Shown piece by piece: positions 1 through 12,000 of a stretch of DNA of 64,000 bases (position 1 is the stretch's first letter; every line of letters begins with the position of its first letter). Under the pieces are notes generated by a model. It did not search any database. It saw only the letters and a program-made list of their open reading frames with translations, and had not been told where the DNA came from. The stretch is from Rhynchopus euleeides (lineage: Eukaryota > Euglenozoa > Diplonemea > Diplonemida > Diplonemidae): NCBI GenBank assembly GCA_963210315.1, contig OY723238.1:2170001-2234000 (forward strand), given 5' to 3'. The translations under genes and the position numbers were made by a program.

Positions 1-3000
1 GGTTGCTACAGGTTGCTGGAGGTTGCTGGAGGTTGCTGCAGGTTGCTGCAGGTTGCTGGAGGTTGCTAGAGGTTGCTAGAGGTTGCTGGAGGTTGCTGGA
101 GGTTGCTGGAGGTTGCTGGAGGTTGCTGGAGGTTGCTAGAGGTTGCTGGAGGTTGCTAGAGGTTGCTAGAGGTTGCTAGAGGTTGCTAGAGGTTGCTGGA
201 GGTTGCTGGATTTTGCTGGAGGTTGCTGGAGGTTGCTGGAGGTTGCTGGAGGTTGCTAGAGGTTGCTGGAGGTTGCTGGAGGTTGCTAGAGGTTGCTAGT
301 GGTTGCTGGAGGTTGCTAGAGGTTGCTGGAGGTTGCTGGAGGTTGCTGCAGGTTGCTGGAGGTTGCTGGATGTTGCTAGAGGTGGCTGGAGGTTGCTAGA
401 GGTTGCTAGAGGTTGCTGGACGTTACTGGAGGTTGCTGGAGGTTGCTGGAGGTTGCTAGAGGTTGCTAGAAGTTGCTGGAGGTTGCTGGAGGTTGCTGGA
501 TGTTGCTGGAGGTTGCTGCAGGTTGCTGGAGGTTGCTAGAGGTGGCTGGAGGTTGCTAGAGGTTGCTAGAGGTTGCTGGAGGTTGCTGGATGTTGCTGGA
601 GGTTGCTAGAGGTTGCTAGAGGTTCCTAGAGGTTGCTAGAGGTTGCTAGAGGTTGCTGGCGGTTGCTGGAGGTTGCTAGAGGTTGCTGGCGGTTGCTGGA
701 GGTTGCTACAGGTTGCTGGAGGTTGCTGGAGGTTGCTGCAGGTTGCTGCAGGTTGCTGGAGGTTGCTAGAGGTTGCTAGAGGTTGCTAGAGGTTGCTGGA
801 GGTTGCTGGAGGTTGCTGGAGGTTGCTAGAGGTTGCTGGAGGTTGCTAGAGGTTGCTAGAGGTTGCTAGAGGTTGCTAGAGGTTGCTAGAGGTTGCTAGA
901 GGTTGCTGGAGGTTGCTGGATGTTGCTGGAGGTTGCTGCAGGTTGCTAGAGGTTGCTGGAGGTTGCTAGAGGTTGCTGGAGGTTGCTGGAGGTTGCTAGA
1001 GGTTGCTAGAGGTTGCTGGAGGTTGCTGGAGGTTGCTGCAGGTTGCTGCAGGTTGCTGGAGGTTGCTGGATGTTGCTGGAGGTTGCTGGAGGTTGATGGA
1101 GGTTGCTAGAGGTGGCTGGAGGTTGCTAGAGGTTGCTGGAGGTTGCTGGACGTTGCTGGAGGTTGCTGGAGGTTGCTGGAGGTTGCTAGAGGTTGCTAGA
1201 GGTTGCTGGAGGTTGCTGGATGTTGCTGGAGGTTGCTAGAGGTTGCTAGGGGTTCCTAGAGGTTGCTAGAGGTTGCTGGAGGTTGCTAGAGGTTGCTGGA
1301 GGTTGCTGGACGTTGCTGGAGGTTGCTGGAGGTTGCTGGAGGTTGCTAGAGGTTGCTGGAGGTTGCTAGAGGTTGCTGGAGGTTGCTGGAGGTTGCTGGA
1401 GGTTGATGGAGGTTGCTAGAGGTGGCTGGAGGTTGCTAGAGGTTGCTGGAGGTTGCTGGACGTTGCTGGAGGTTGCTGGAGGTTGCTGGAGGTTGCTAGA
1501 GGTTGCTAGAGGTTGCTGGAGGTTGCTGGATGTTGCTGGAGGTTGCTAGAGGTTGCTAGGGGTTCCTAGAGGTTGCTAGAGGTTGCTGGAGGTTGCTAGA
1601 GGTGGCTGGAGGTTGCTAGAGGTTGCTGGAGGTTGCTGGACGTTGCTGGAGGTTGCTGGAGGTTGCTAGAGGTGGCTGGAGGTTGCTAGAGGTTGCTGGA
1701 GGTTGCTGGACGTTGCTGGAGGTTGCTGGAGGTTGCTAGAGGTTGCTGGAGGTTGCTGGATGTTGCTGGAGGTTGCTAGAGGTTCCTAGAGGTTCCTAGA
1801 GGTTGCTAGAGGTTCCTCGAGGTTGCTAGAGGTTGCTGGAGGTTGCTGGACGTTGCTGGAGGTTGCTAGAGGTGGCTGGAGGTTGCTAGAGGTTGCTAGA
1901 GGTTGCTGGAGGTTGCCGGAGGTTGCTGGAGGTTGCTGGAGGTTGCTGGAGGTTGCTAGAGGTTGCTAGAGGTTGCTAGAGGTTGCTAGAGGTTGCTAGA
2001 GGTTGCTGGAGGTTGCTGGATGTTGCTGGAGGTTGCTAGAGGTTGCTAGAGGTTGCTAGAGGTTGCTGGAGGTTGCTGGCGGTTGCTGGAGGTTGCTGGA
2101 GGTTGCTGGAGGTTGCTAGAGGTTGCTGGAGGTTGCTGGATGTTGCTGGAGGTTGCTAGAGGTTCCTAGAGGTTCCTAGAGGTTGCTAGAGGTTCCTAGA
2201 GGTTGCTAGAGGTTGCTGGAGGTTGCTGGCGGTTGCTGGAGGTTGCTGCAGGTTGCTAGAGGTTGCTGGAGGTTGCTAGAGGTGGCTGGAGGTTGCTGGA
2301 TGTTGCTGGAGGTTGCTGCAGGTTGCTGGAGGTTGCTAGAGGTTGCTAGAGGTTGCTGGACGTTGCTGGAGGTTGCTGGAGGTTGCTGGAGGTTGCTGGA
2401 GGTTGCTAGAGGTTGCTAGAAGTTGCTGGAGGTTGCTAGAGGTTGCTGGAGGTTGCTGGATGTTGCTGGAGGTTGCTGCAGGTTGCTGGAGGTTGCTAGA
2501 GGTGGCTGGAGGTTGCTAGAGGTTGCTAGAGGTTGCTGGAGGTTGCTATACGTTGCTGGAGGTTGCTGGAGGTTGCTGGAGGTTGCTGGAGGTTGCTGGA
2601 GGTTGCTAGAGGTTGCTAGAGGTTGCTAGAGGTTGCTAGAGGTTGCTAGAGGTTGCTGGATGTTGCTGGAGGTTGCTAGAGGTTCCTAGAGGTTCCTAGA
2701 GGTTGCTAGAGGTTGCTAGAGGTTGCTAGAGGTTGCTGGAGGTTGCTGGATGTTGCTGGAGGTTGCTGGAGGTTGCTGGAGGTTGCTGCAGGTTGCTAGA
2801 GGTTGCTGGAGGTTGCTAGAGGTTGCTGGAGGTTGCTGGAGGTTGCTAGAGGTTGCTGGAGGTTGCTAGAGGTTGCTGGAGGTTGCTAGAGGTTGCTAGA
2901 GGTTGCTAGAGGTTGCTAGAGGTTGCTAGAGGTTGCTGGAGGTTGCTGCAGGTTGCTGCAGGTTGCTGGAGGTTGCTGGATGTTGCTGGAGGTTGCTAGA

Positions 3001-6000
3001 GGTGGCTGGAGGTTGCTAGAGGTTGCTGGAGGTTGCTGGATGTTGCTGGAGGTTGCTGGAGGTTGCTGGAGGTTGCTAGAGGTTGCTAGAGGTTGCTGGA
3101 GGTTGCTGGATGTTGCTTGAGGTTGCTAGAGGTTGCTAGAGGTTCCTAGAGGTTGCTGCAGGTTGCTGGAGGTGGCTGGAGGTTGCTAGAGGTTGCTAGA
3201 GGTTGCTGGAGGTTGCCGGAGGTTGCTGGAGGTTGCTGGAGGTTGCTAGAGGTTGCTAGAGGTTCCTAGAGGTTCCTAGAGGTTGCTAGAGGTTGCTGGA
3301 GGTTGCTGCAGGTTGCTGGAGGTTGCTAGAGGTGGCTGGAGGTTGCTAGAGGTTAATGGAGGTTGCTAGAGGTTGCTGGAGGTTGCTGGAGGTTGCTGGA
3401 CGTTGCTGGAGGTTGCTGGAGGTTGCTGGAGGTTGCTGGAGGTTGCTAGAGGTTGCTAGAGGTTGCTGGAGGTTGCTAGAGGTTGCTGCAGGTTGCTGGA
3501 GGTTGCTGGAGGTTGCTGCAGGTTGCTGCAGGTTGCTGGAGGTTGCTAGAGGTGGCTGGAGGTTGCTAGAGGTTGCTAGAGGTTGCTGGACGTTGCTGGA
3601 GGTTGCTGGAGGTTGCTACAGGTTGCTAGAGGTTGCTGGAGGTTGCTGGATGTTGCTGGAGGTTGCTGCAGGTTGCTGGAGGTGGCTGGAGGTTGCTAGA
3701 GGTTGCTGGAGGTTGCCGGAGGTTGCTGGAGGTTGCTGCAGGTTGCTGCAGGTTGCTGGAGGTTGCTAGAGGTGGCTGGAGGTTGCTAGAGGTTGCTAGA
3801 GGTTGCTGGAGGTTGCTAGAGGTTGCTGCAGGTTGCTGGAGGTTGCTGGAGGTTGCTGCAGGTTGCTGCAGGTTGCTGGAGGTTGCTAGAGGTGGCTGGA
3901 GGTTGCTAGAGGTTGCTAGAGGTTGCTGGACGTTGCTGGAGGTTGCTGGAGGTTGCTGGAGGTTGCTACAGGTTGCTAGAGGTTGCTGGAGGTTGCTGGA
4001 TGTTGCTGGAGGTTGCTGCAGGTTGCTGGAGGTGGCTGGAGGTTGCTAGAGGTTGCTAGAGGTTGCTGGAGGTTGCCGGAGGTTGCTGGAGGTTGCTGGA
4101 GGTTGCTAGAGGTTGCTAGAGGTTGCTGGAGGTTGCTGGCTGTTGCTGGAGGTTGCTACAGGTTGCTAGAGGTTGCTAGAGGTTGCTGGAGGTTGCTAGA
4201 GGTGGCTGGAGGTTGCTAGAGGTTGCTGGAGGTTGCTGGACGTTGCTGGAGGTTGCTGGAGGTTGCTAGAGGTGGCTGGAGGTTGCTAGAGGTTGCTGGA
4301 GGTTGCTGGACGTTGCTGGAGGTTGCTGGAGGTTGCTAGAGGTTGCTGGAGGTTGCTGGATGTTGCTGGAGGTTGCTAGAGGTTCCTAGAGGTTCCTAGA
4401 GGTTGCTAGAGGTTCCTAGAGGTTGCTAGAGGTTGCTGGAGGTTGCTGGACGTTGCTGGAGGTTGCTGCAGGTTGCTGGAGGTTGCTAGAGGTGGCTGGA
4501 GGTTGCTAGAGGTTGCTAGAGGTTGCTGGAGGTTGCCGGAGGTTGCTGGAGGTTGCTGGAGGTTGCTGGAGGTTGCTAGAGGTTGCTAGAGGTTGCTAGA
4601 GGTTGCTAGAGGTTGCTAGAGGTTGCTGGAGGTTGCTGGATGTTGCTGGAGGTTGCTAGAGGTTGCTAGAGGTTGCTAGAGGTTGCTAGAGGTTGCTGGA
4701 GGTTGCTGGCGGTTGCTGGAGGTTGCTGGAGGTTGCTGGAGGTTGCTAGAGGTTGCTGGAGGTTGCTGGATGTTGCTGGAGGTTGCTAGAGGTTCCTAGA
4801 GGTTCCTAGAGGTTGCTAGAGGTTGCTGGAGGTTGCTGGCGGTTGCTGGAGGTTGCTGCAGGTTGCTAGAGGTTGCTGGAGGTTGCTAGAGGTGGCTGGA
4901 GGTTGCTGGATGTTGCTGGAGGTTGCTGCAGGTTGCTGGAGGTTGCTAGAGGTTGCTAGAGGTTGCTGGACGTTGCTGGAGGTTGCTGGAGGTTGCTGGA
5001 GGTTGCTGGAGGTTGCTAGAGGTTGCTAGAAGTTGCTGGAGGTTGCTAGAGGTTGCTGGAGGTTGCTGGATGTTGCTGGAGGTTGCTGCAGGTTGCTGGA
5101 GGTTGCTAGAGGTGGCTGGAGGTTGCTAGAGGTTGCTAGAGGTTGCTAGAGGTTGCTGGAGGTTGCTATACGTTGCTGGAGGTTGCTGGAGGTTGCTGGA
5201 GGTTGCTGGAGGTTGCTGGAGGTTGCTAGAGGTTGCTAGAGGTTGCTAGAGGTTGCTGGATGTTGCTGGAGGTTGCTAGAGGTTCCTAGAGGTTCCTAGA
5301 GGTTGCTAGAGGTTGCTAGAGGTTGCTAGAGGTTGCTGGAGGTTGCTGGATGTTGCTGGAGGTTGCTGGAGGTTGCTGGAGGTTGCTGCAGGTTGCTAGA
5401 GGTTGCTGGAGGTTGCTAGAGGTTGCTGGAGGTTGCTGGAGGTTGCTGGAGGTTGCTAGAGGTTGCTGGAGGTTGCTAGAGGTTGCTGGAGGTTGCTAGA
5501 GGTTGCTAGAGGTTGCTAGAGGTTGCTAGAGGTTGCTGGAGGTTGCTGCAGGTTGCTGCAGGTTGCTGGAGGTTGCTGGATGTTGCTGGAGGTTGCTAGA
5601 GGTGGCTGGAGGTTGCTAGAGGTTGCTGGAGGTTGCTGGACGTTGCTGGAGGTTGCTGGAGGTTGCTGGAGGTTGCTAGAGGTTGCTAGAGGTTGCTTCA
5701 GGTTGCTGGATGTTGCTTGAGGTTGCTAGAGGTTGCTAGAGGTTCCTAGAGGTTGCTGCAGGTTGCTGGAGGTGGCTGGAGGTTGCTAGAGGTTGCTAGA
5801 GGTTGCTGGAGGTTGCCGGAGGTTGCTGGAGGTTGCTGGAGGTTGCTAGAGGTTGCTAGAGGTTTCTAGAGGTTGCTAGAGGTTCCTAGAGGTTGCTAGA
5901 GGTTGCTGGAGGTTGCTGCAGGTTGCTGGAGGTTGCTAGAGGTGGCTGGAGGTTGCTAGAGGTTAATGGAGGTTGCTAGAGGTTGCTGGAGGTTGCTGGA

Positions 6001-9000
6001 CGTTGCTGGAGGTTGCTGGAGGTTGCTGGAGGTTGCTGGAGGTTGCTAGAGGTTGCTAGAGGTTGCTGGAGGTTGCTAGAGGTTGCTGCAGGTTGCTGGA
6101 GGTTGCTGGAGGTTGCTGCAGGTTGCTGCAGGTTGCTGGAGGTTGCTAGAGGTGGCTGGAGGTTGCTAGAGGTTGCTAGAGGTTGCTGGACGTTGCTGGA
6201 GGTTGCTGGAGGTTGCTACAGGTTGCTAGAGGTTGCTGGAGGTTGCTGGATGTTGCTGGAGGTTGCTGCAGGTTGCTGGAGGTGGCTGGAGGTTGCTAGA
6301 GGTTGCTGGAGGTTGCCGGAGGTTGCTGGAGTTTGCTGCAGGTTGCTGCAGGTTGCTGGAGGTTGCTAGAGGTGGCTGGAGGTTGCTAGAGGTTGCTAGA
6401 GGTTGCTGGAGGTTGCTAGAGGTTGCTGCAGGTTGCTGGAGGTTGCTGGAGGTTGCTGCAGGTTGCTGCAGGTTGCTGGAGGTTGCTAGAGGTGGCTGGA
6501 GGTTGCTAGAGGTTGCTAGAGGTTGCTGGACGTTGCTGGAGGTTGCTGGAGGTTGCTGGAGGTTGCTGGAGGTTGCTACAGGTTGCTAGAGGTTGCTGGA
6601 GGTTGCTGGATGTTGCTGGAGGTTGCTGCAGGTTGCTGGAGGTGGCTGGAGGTTGCTAGAGGTTGCTAGAGGTTGCTGGAGGTTGCCGGAGGTTGCTGGA
6701 GGTTGCTGGAGGTTGCTAGAGGTTGCTAGAGGTTGCTGGAGGTTGCTGGCTGTTGCTGGAGGTTGCTACAGGTTGCTAGAGGTTGCTAGAGGTTGCTGGA
6801 GGTTGCTGGATGTTGCTGGAGGTTGCTGCAGGTTGCTGGAGGTTGCTAGAGGTGGCTGGAGGTTGCTAGAGGTTGCTAGAGGTTGCTAGAGGTTGCTGGA
6901 GGTTGCTGGATGTTGCTGGAGGTTGCTAGAGGTTGCTAGAGGTTCCTAGAGGTTGCTAGAGGTTCCTAGAGTTTGCTAGAGGTTGCTGGAGGTTGCTGGC
7001 GGTTGCTGGAGGTTGCTGCAGGTTGCTAGAGGTTGCTGGAGGTTGCTAGAGGTGGCTGGAGGTTGCTAGAGGTTAATGGAGGTTGCTAGAGGTTGCTGGA
7101 GGTTGCTGGAGGTTGCTGGACGTTGCTGGAGGTTGCTGGAGGTTGCTAGAGGTTGCTGGAGGTTGCTAGAGGTTGCTGCAGGTTGCTGGAGGTTGCTGGA
7201 GGTTGCTGCAGGTTGCTGGAGGTTGCTGGAGGTTGCTAGAGGTGGCTGGAGGTTGCTAGAGGTTGCTAGAGGTTGCTGGACGTTGCTGGAGGTTGCTGGA
7301 GGTTGCTGGAGGTTGCTGGAGGTTGCTACAGGTTGCTAGAGGTTGCTGGAGGTTGCTGGATGTTGCTGGAGGTTGCTGCAGGTTGCTGGAGGTGGCTGGA
7401 GGTTGCTAGAGGTTGCTAGAGGTTGCTGGAGGTTGCCGGAGGTTGCTGGAGGTTGCTGGAGGTTGCTGGAGGTTGCTAGAGGTTGCTAGAGGTTTCTAGA
7501 GGTTGCTAGAGGTTCCTAGAGGTTGCTAGAGGTTGCTGGAGGTTGCTGCAGGTTGCTGGAGGTTGCTAGAGGTGGCTGGAGGTTGCTAGAGGTTAATGGA
7601 GGTTGCTAGAGGTTGCTGGAGGTTGCTGGACGTTGCTGGAGGTTGCTGGAGGTTGCTAGAGGTTGCTAGAGGTTGCTGGAGGTTGCTAGAGGTTGCTGCA
7701 GGTTGCTGGAGGTTGCTGCAGGTTGCTGCAGGTTGCTGGAGGTTGCTGGAGGTTGCTAGAGGTGGCTGGAGGTTGCTAGAGGTTGCTAGAGGTTGCTAGA
7801 GGTTGCTAGAGGTTGCTAGAGGTTGCTAGAGGTTGCTGGAGGTTGCTGGATGTTGCTGGAGGTTGCTAGAGGTTCCTAGAGGTTCCTAGAGGTTGCTAGA
7901 GGTTCCTAGAGGTTGCTAGAGGTTGCTGGAGGTTGCTGGCGGTTGCTGGAGGTTGCTGCAGGTTGCTAGAGGTTGCTGGAGGTTGCTAGAGGTTAATGGA
8001 GGTTGCTAGAGGTTGCTGGAGGTTGCTGGACGTTGCTGGAGGTTGCTGGAGGTTGCTAGAGGTTGCTGCAGGTTGCTGGAGGTTGCTGGAGGGTGCTGCA
8101 GGTTGCTGGAGGTTGCTGGAGGTTGCTAGAGGTTGCTAGTGGTTGCTGGACGTTGCTGGAGGTTGCTGGAGGTTGCTGGAGGTTGCTGGAGGTTGCTAGA
8201 GGTTGCTGCAGGTTGCTGGAGGTTGCTGGAGGGTGCTGCAGGTTGCTGGAGGTTGCTGGAGGTTGCTAGAGGTTGCTAGTGGTTGCTGGACGTTGCTGGA
8301 GGTTGCTGGATGTTGCTGGAGGTTGCTACAGGTTGCTAGAGGTTGCTAGAGGTTGCTGGAGGTTGCTGGATGTTGCTGGAGGTTGCTGCAGGTTGCTGGA
8401 GGTTGCTAGAGGTGGCTGGAGGTTGCTAGAGGTTGCTAGAGGTTGCTGGAGGTTGCTGGACGTTGCTGGAGGTTGCTGGAGGTTGCTGGAGGTTGCTAGA
8501 GGTTGCTAGAGGTTGCTAGAGGTTGCTAGAGGTTGCTGGAGGTTGCTGGATGTTGCTGGAGGTTGCTAGAGGTTGCTAGAGGTTCCTAGAGGTTGCTAGA
8601 GGTTGCTAGAGGTTGCTAGAGGTTGCTGGAGGTTGCTGGATGTTGCTGGAGGTTGCTGCAGGTTGCTAGAGGTTGCTGGAGGTTGCTAGAGGTTGCTGGA
8701 GGTTGCTGGAGGTTGCTAGAGGTTGCTGGAGGTTGCTAGAGGTTGCTGGAGGTTGCTAGAGGTTGCTAGAGGTTGCTGGAGGTTGCTGGAGGTTGCTGCA
8801 GGTTGCTGGAGGTTGCTGGATGTTGCTGGAGGTTGCTGGAGGTTGCTAGAGGTGGCTGGAGGTTGCTAGAGGTTGCTGGAGGTTGCTGGACGTTGCTGGA
8901 GGTTGCTGGAGGTTGCTGGAGGTTGCTAGAGGTTGCTGGAGGTTGCTGGATGTTGCTTGAGGTTGCTAGAGGTTGCTAGAGGTTGCTGGAGGTTGCTGGA

Positions 9001-12000
9001 GGTTGCTAGAGGTTGCTGCAGGTTGCTGCAGGTTGCTAGAGGTGGCTGGAGGTTGCTAGAGGTTGCTGGAGGTTGCTAGAGGTTGCTGCAGGTTGCTGCA
9101 GGTTGCTGGAGGTTGCTGGAGGTTGCTAGAGGTGGCTGGAGGTTGCTAGAGGTTGCTGGAGGTTGCTAGAGGTTGCTGGAGGTTGCTGGCGGTTTGTGGA
9201 GGTTGCTGGAGGTTGCTAGAGGTTGCTAGAGGTTGCTGGAGGTTGCTAGAGGTTGCTAGAGGTTGCTGTAGGTTGCTGGAGGTTGCCGGAGGTTGCTGGA
9301 GGTTGCTAGAGGTTGCTGGAGGTTGCTGGAGGTTGCTGGAGGTTGCTGCAGGTTGCTAGAGGTTGCTGGAGGTTGCTAGAGGTTGCTAGAGGTTGCTGGA
9401 GGTTGCTGGCGGTTGCTGGAGGTTGCTGCAGGTTGCTAGAGGTTGCTGGAGGTTGCTAGAGGTGGCTGGAGGTTGCTAGAGGTTAATGGAGGTTGCTAGA
9501 GGTTGCTGGAGGTTGCTGGAGGTTGCTGGACGTTGCTGGAGGTTGCTGGAGGTTGCTAGAGGTTGCTAGAGGTTGCTGGAGGTTGCTAGAGGTTGCTGCA
9601 GGTTGCTGGAGGTTGCTGCAGGTTGCTGGAGGTTGCTGGAGGTTGCTAGAGGTGGCTGGAGGTTGCTAGAGGTTGCTAGAGGTTGCTGGACGTTGCTGGA
9701 GGTTGCTGGAGGTTGCTGGAGGTTGCTGGAGGTTGCTAGAGGTTGCTAGAGGTTGCTGGAGGTTGCTGGATGTTGCTGGAGGTTGCTGCAGGTTGCTGGA
9801 GGTGGCTGGAGGTTGCTAGAGGTTGCTAGAGGTTGCTGGAGGTTGCCGGAGGTTGCTGGAGGTTGCTGGAGGTTGCTGGAGGTTGCTAGAGGTTGCTAGA
9901 GGTTGCTAGAGGTTGCTAGAGGTTGCTGGAGGTTGCTGGATGTTGCTGGAGGTTGCTAGAGGTTGCTAGAGGTTGCTAGAGGTTCCTAGAGGTTGCTAGA
10001 GGTTGCTGGAGGTTGCTGCAGGTTGCTGGAGGTTGCTAGAGGTGGCTGGAGGTTGCTAGAGGTTAATGGAGGTTGCTAGAGGTTGCTGGAGGTTGCTGGA
10101 CGTTGCTGGAGGTTGCTGGAGGTTGCTAGAGGTTGCTGGAGGTTGCTAGAGGTTGCTGCAGGTTGCTGGAGGTTGCTGCAGGTTGCTGCAGGTTGCTGGA
10201 GGTTGCTAGACGTGGCTGGAGGTTGCTAGAGGTTAATGGAGGTTGCTAGAGGTTGCTGGAGGTTGCTGGACGTTGCTGGAGGTTGCTGGAGGTTGCTAGA
10301 GGTTGCTAGAGGTTGCTGGAGGTTGCTAGAGGTTGCTGCAGGTTGCTGGAGGTTGCTGCAGGTTGCTGCAGGTTGCTGGAGGTTGCTAGAGGTTGCTGGA
10401 GGTTGCTGGATGTTGCTGGAGGTTGCTAGAGGTTGCTAGAGGTTCCTAGAGGTTGCTAGAGGTTGCTGGAGGTTGCTGGCGGTTGCTGGAGGTTGCTGCA
10501 GGTTGCTAGAGGTTGCTGGAGGTTGCTGGAGGTGGCTGGAGGTTGCTAGAGGTTAATGGAGGTTGCTAGAGGTTGCTGGAGGTTGCTGGAGGTTCCTGGA
10601 CGTTGCTGGAGGTTGCTGGAGGTTGCTGCAGGTTGCTGGAGGTTGCTGGAGGTTGCTGCAGGTTGCTGGAGGTTGCTGGAGGTTGCTAGAGGTGGCTGGA
10701 GGTTGCTAGAGGTTGCTAGAGGTTGCTGGACGTTGCTGGACGTTGCTGGAGGTTGCTGGAGGTTGCTGGAGGTTGCTAGAGGTTGCTAGAAGTTGCTGGA
10801 GGTTGCTAGAGGTTGCTGGAGGTTGCTGGATGTTGCTGGAGGTTGCTGCAGGTTGCTGGAGGTTGCTAGAGGTGGCTGGAGGTTGCTAGAGGTTGCTAGA
10901 GGTTGCTGGAGGTTGCTGGACGTTGCTGGAGGTTGCTGGAGGTTGCTGGAGGTTGCTAGAGGTTGCTAGAGGTTGCTTGAGGTTGCTTGAGGTTGCTAGA
11001 GGTTGCTGGAGGTTGCTGGATGTTGCTGGAGGTTGCTAGAGGTTCCTAGAGGTTGCTAGAGGTTGCTAGAGGTTGCTGGAGGTTGCTAGAGGTTGCTGGC
11101 GGTTGCTGGAGGTTGCTACAGGTTGCTGGAGGTTGCTGCAGGTTGCTGCAGGTTGCTGGAGGTTGCTAGAGGTTGCTGGAGGTTGCTGGATGTTGCTGGA
11201 GGTTGCTAGAGGTTGCTAGAGGTTCCTAGAGGTTGCTAGAGGTTGCTGGAGGTTGCTGGCGGTTGCTGGAGGTTGCTGCAGGTTGCTAGAGGTTGCTGGA
11301 GGTTGCTGGAGGTGGCTGGAGGTTGCTAGAGGTTGCTGGAGGTTGCTGGAGGTTCCTGGACGTTGCTGGAGGTTGCTGGAGGTTGCTGCAGGTTGCTGGA
11401 GGTTGCTGGAGGTTGCTGCAGGTTGCTGGAGGTTGCTGGAGGTTGCTAGAGGTGGCTGGAGGTTGCTAGAGGTTGCTAGAGGTTGCTGGACGTTGCTGGA
11501 CGTTGCTGGAGGTTGCTGGAGGTTGCTGGAGGTTGCTAGAGGTTGCTAGAAGTTGCTGGAGGTTGCTAGAGGTTGCTGGAGTTTGCTGGATGTTGCTGGA
11601 GGTTGCTGCAGGTTGCTGGAGGTTGCTAGAGGTGGCTGGAGGTTGCTAGAGGTTGCTAGAGGTTGCTGGAGGTTGCTGGAGGTTGCTGGAGGTTGCTGGA
11701 GGTTGCTGGAGGTTGCTAGAGGTTGCTAGAGGTTGCTTGAGGTTGCTAGAGGTTGCTGGAGGTTGCTGGATGTTGCTGGAGGTTGCTAGAGGTTCCTAGA
11801 GGTTGCTAGAGGTTGCTAGAGGTTGCTGGAGGTTGCTAGAGGTTGCTGGCGGTTGCTGGAGGTTGCTACAGGTTGCTGGAGGTTGCTGCAGGTTGCTGCA
11901 GGTTGCTGGAGGTTGCTAGATGTGGCTGGAGGTTGCTAGAGGTTGCTAGAGGTTGCTGGAGGTTGCTGGAGGTTGCTGGAGGTTGCTGGAGGTTGCTGGA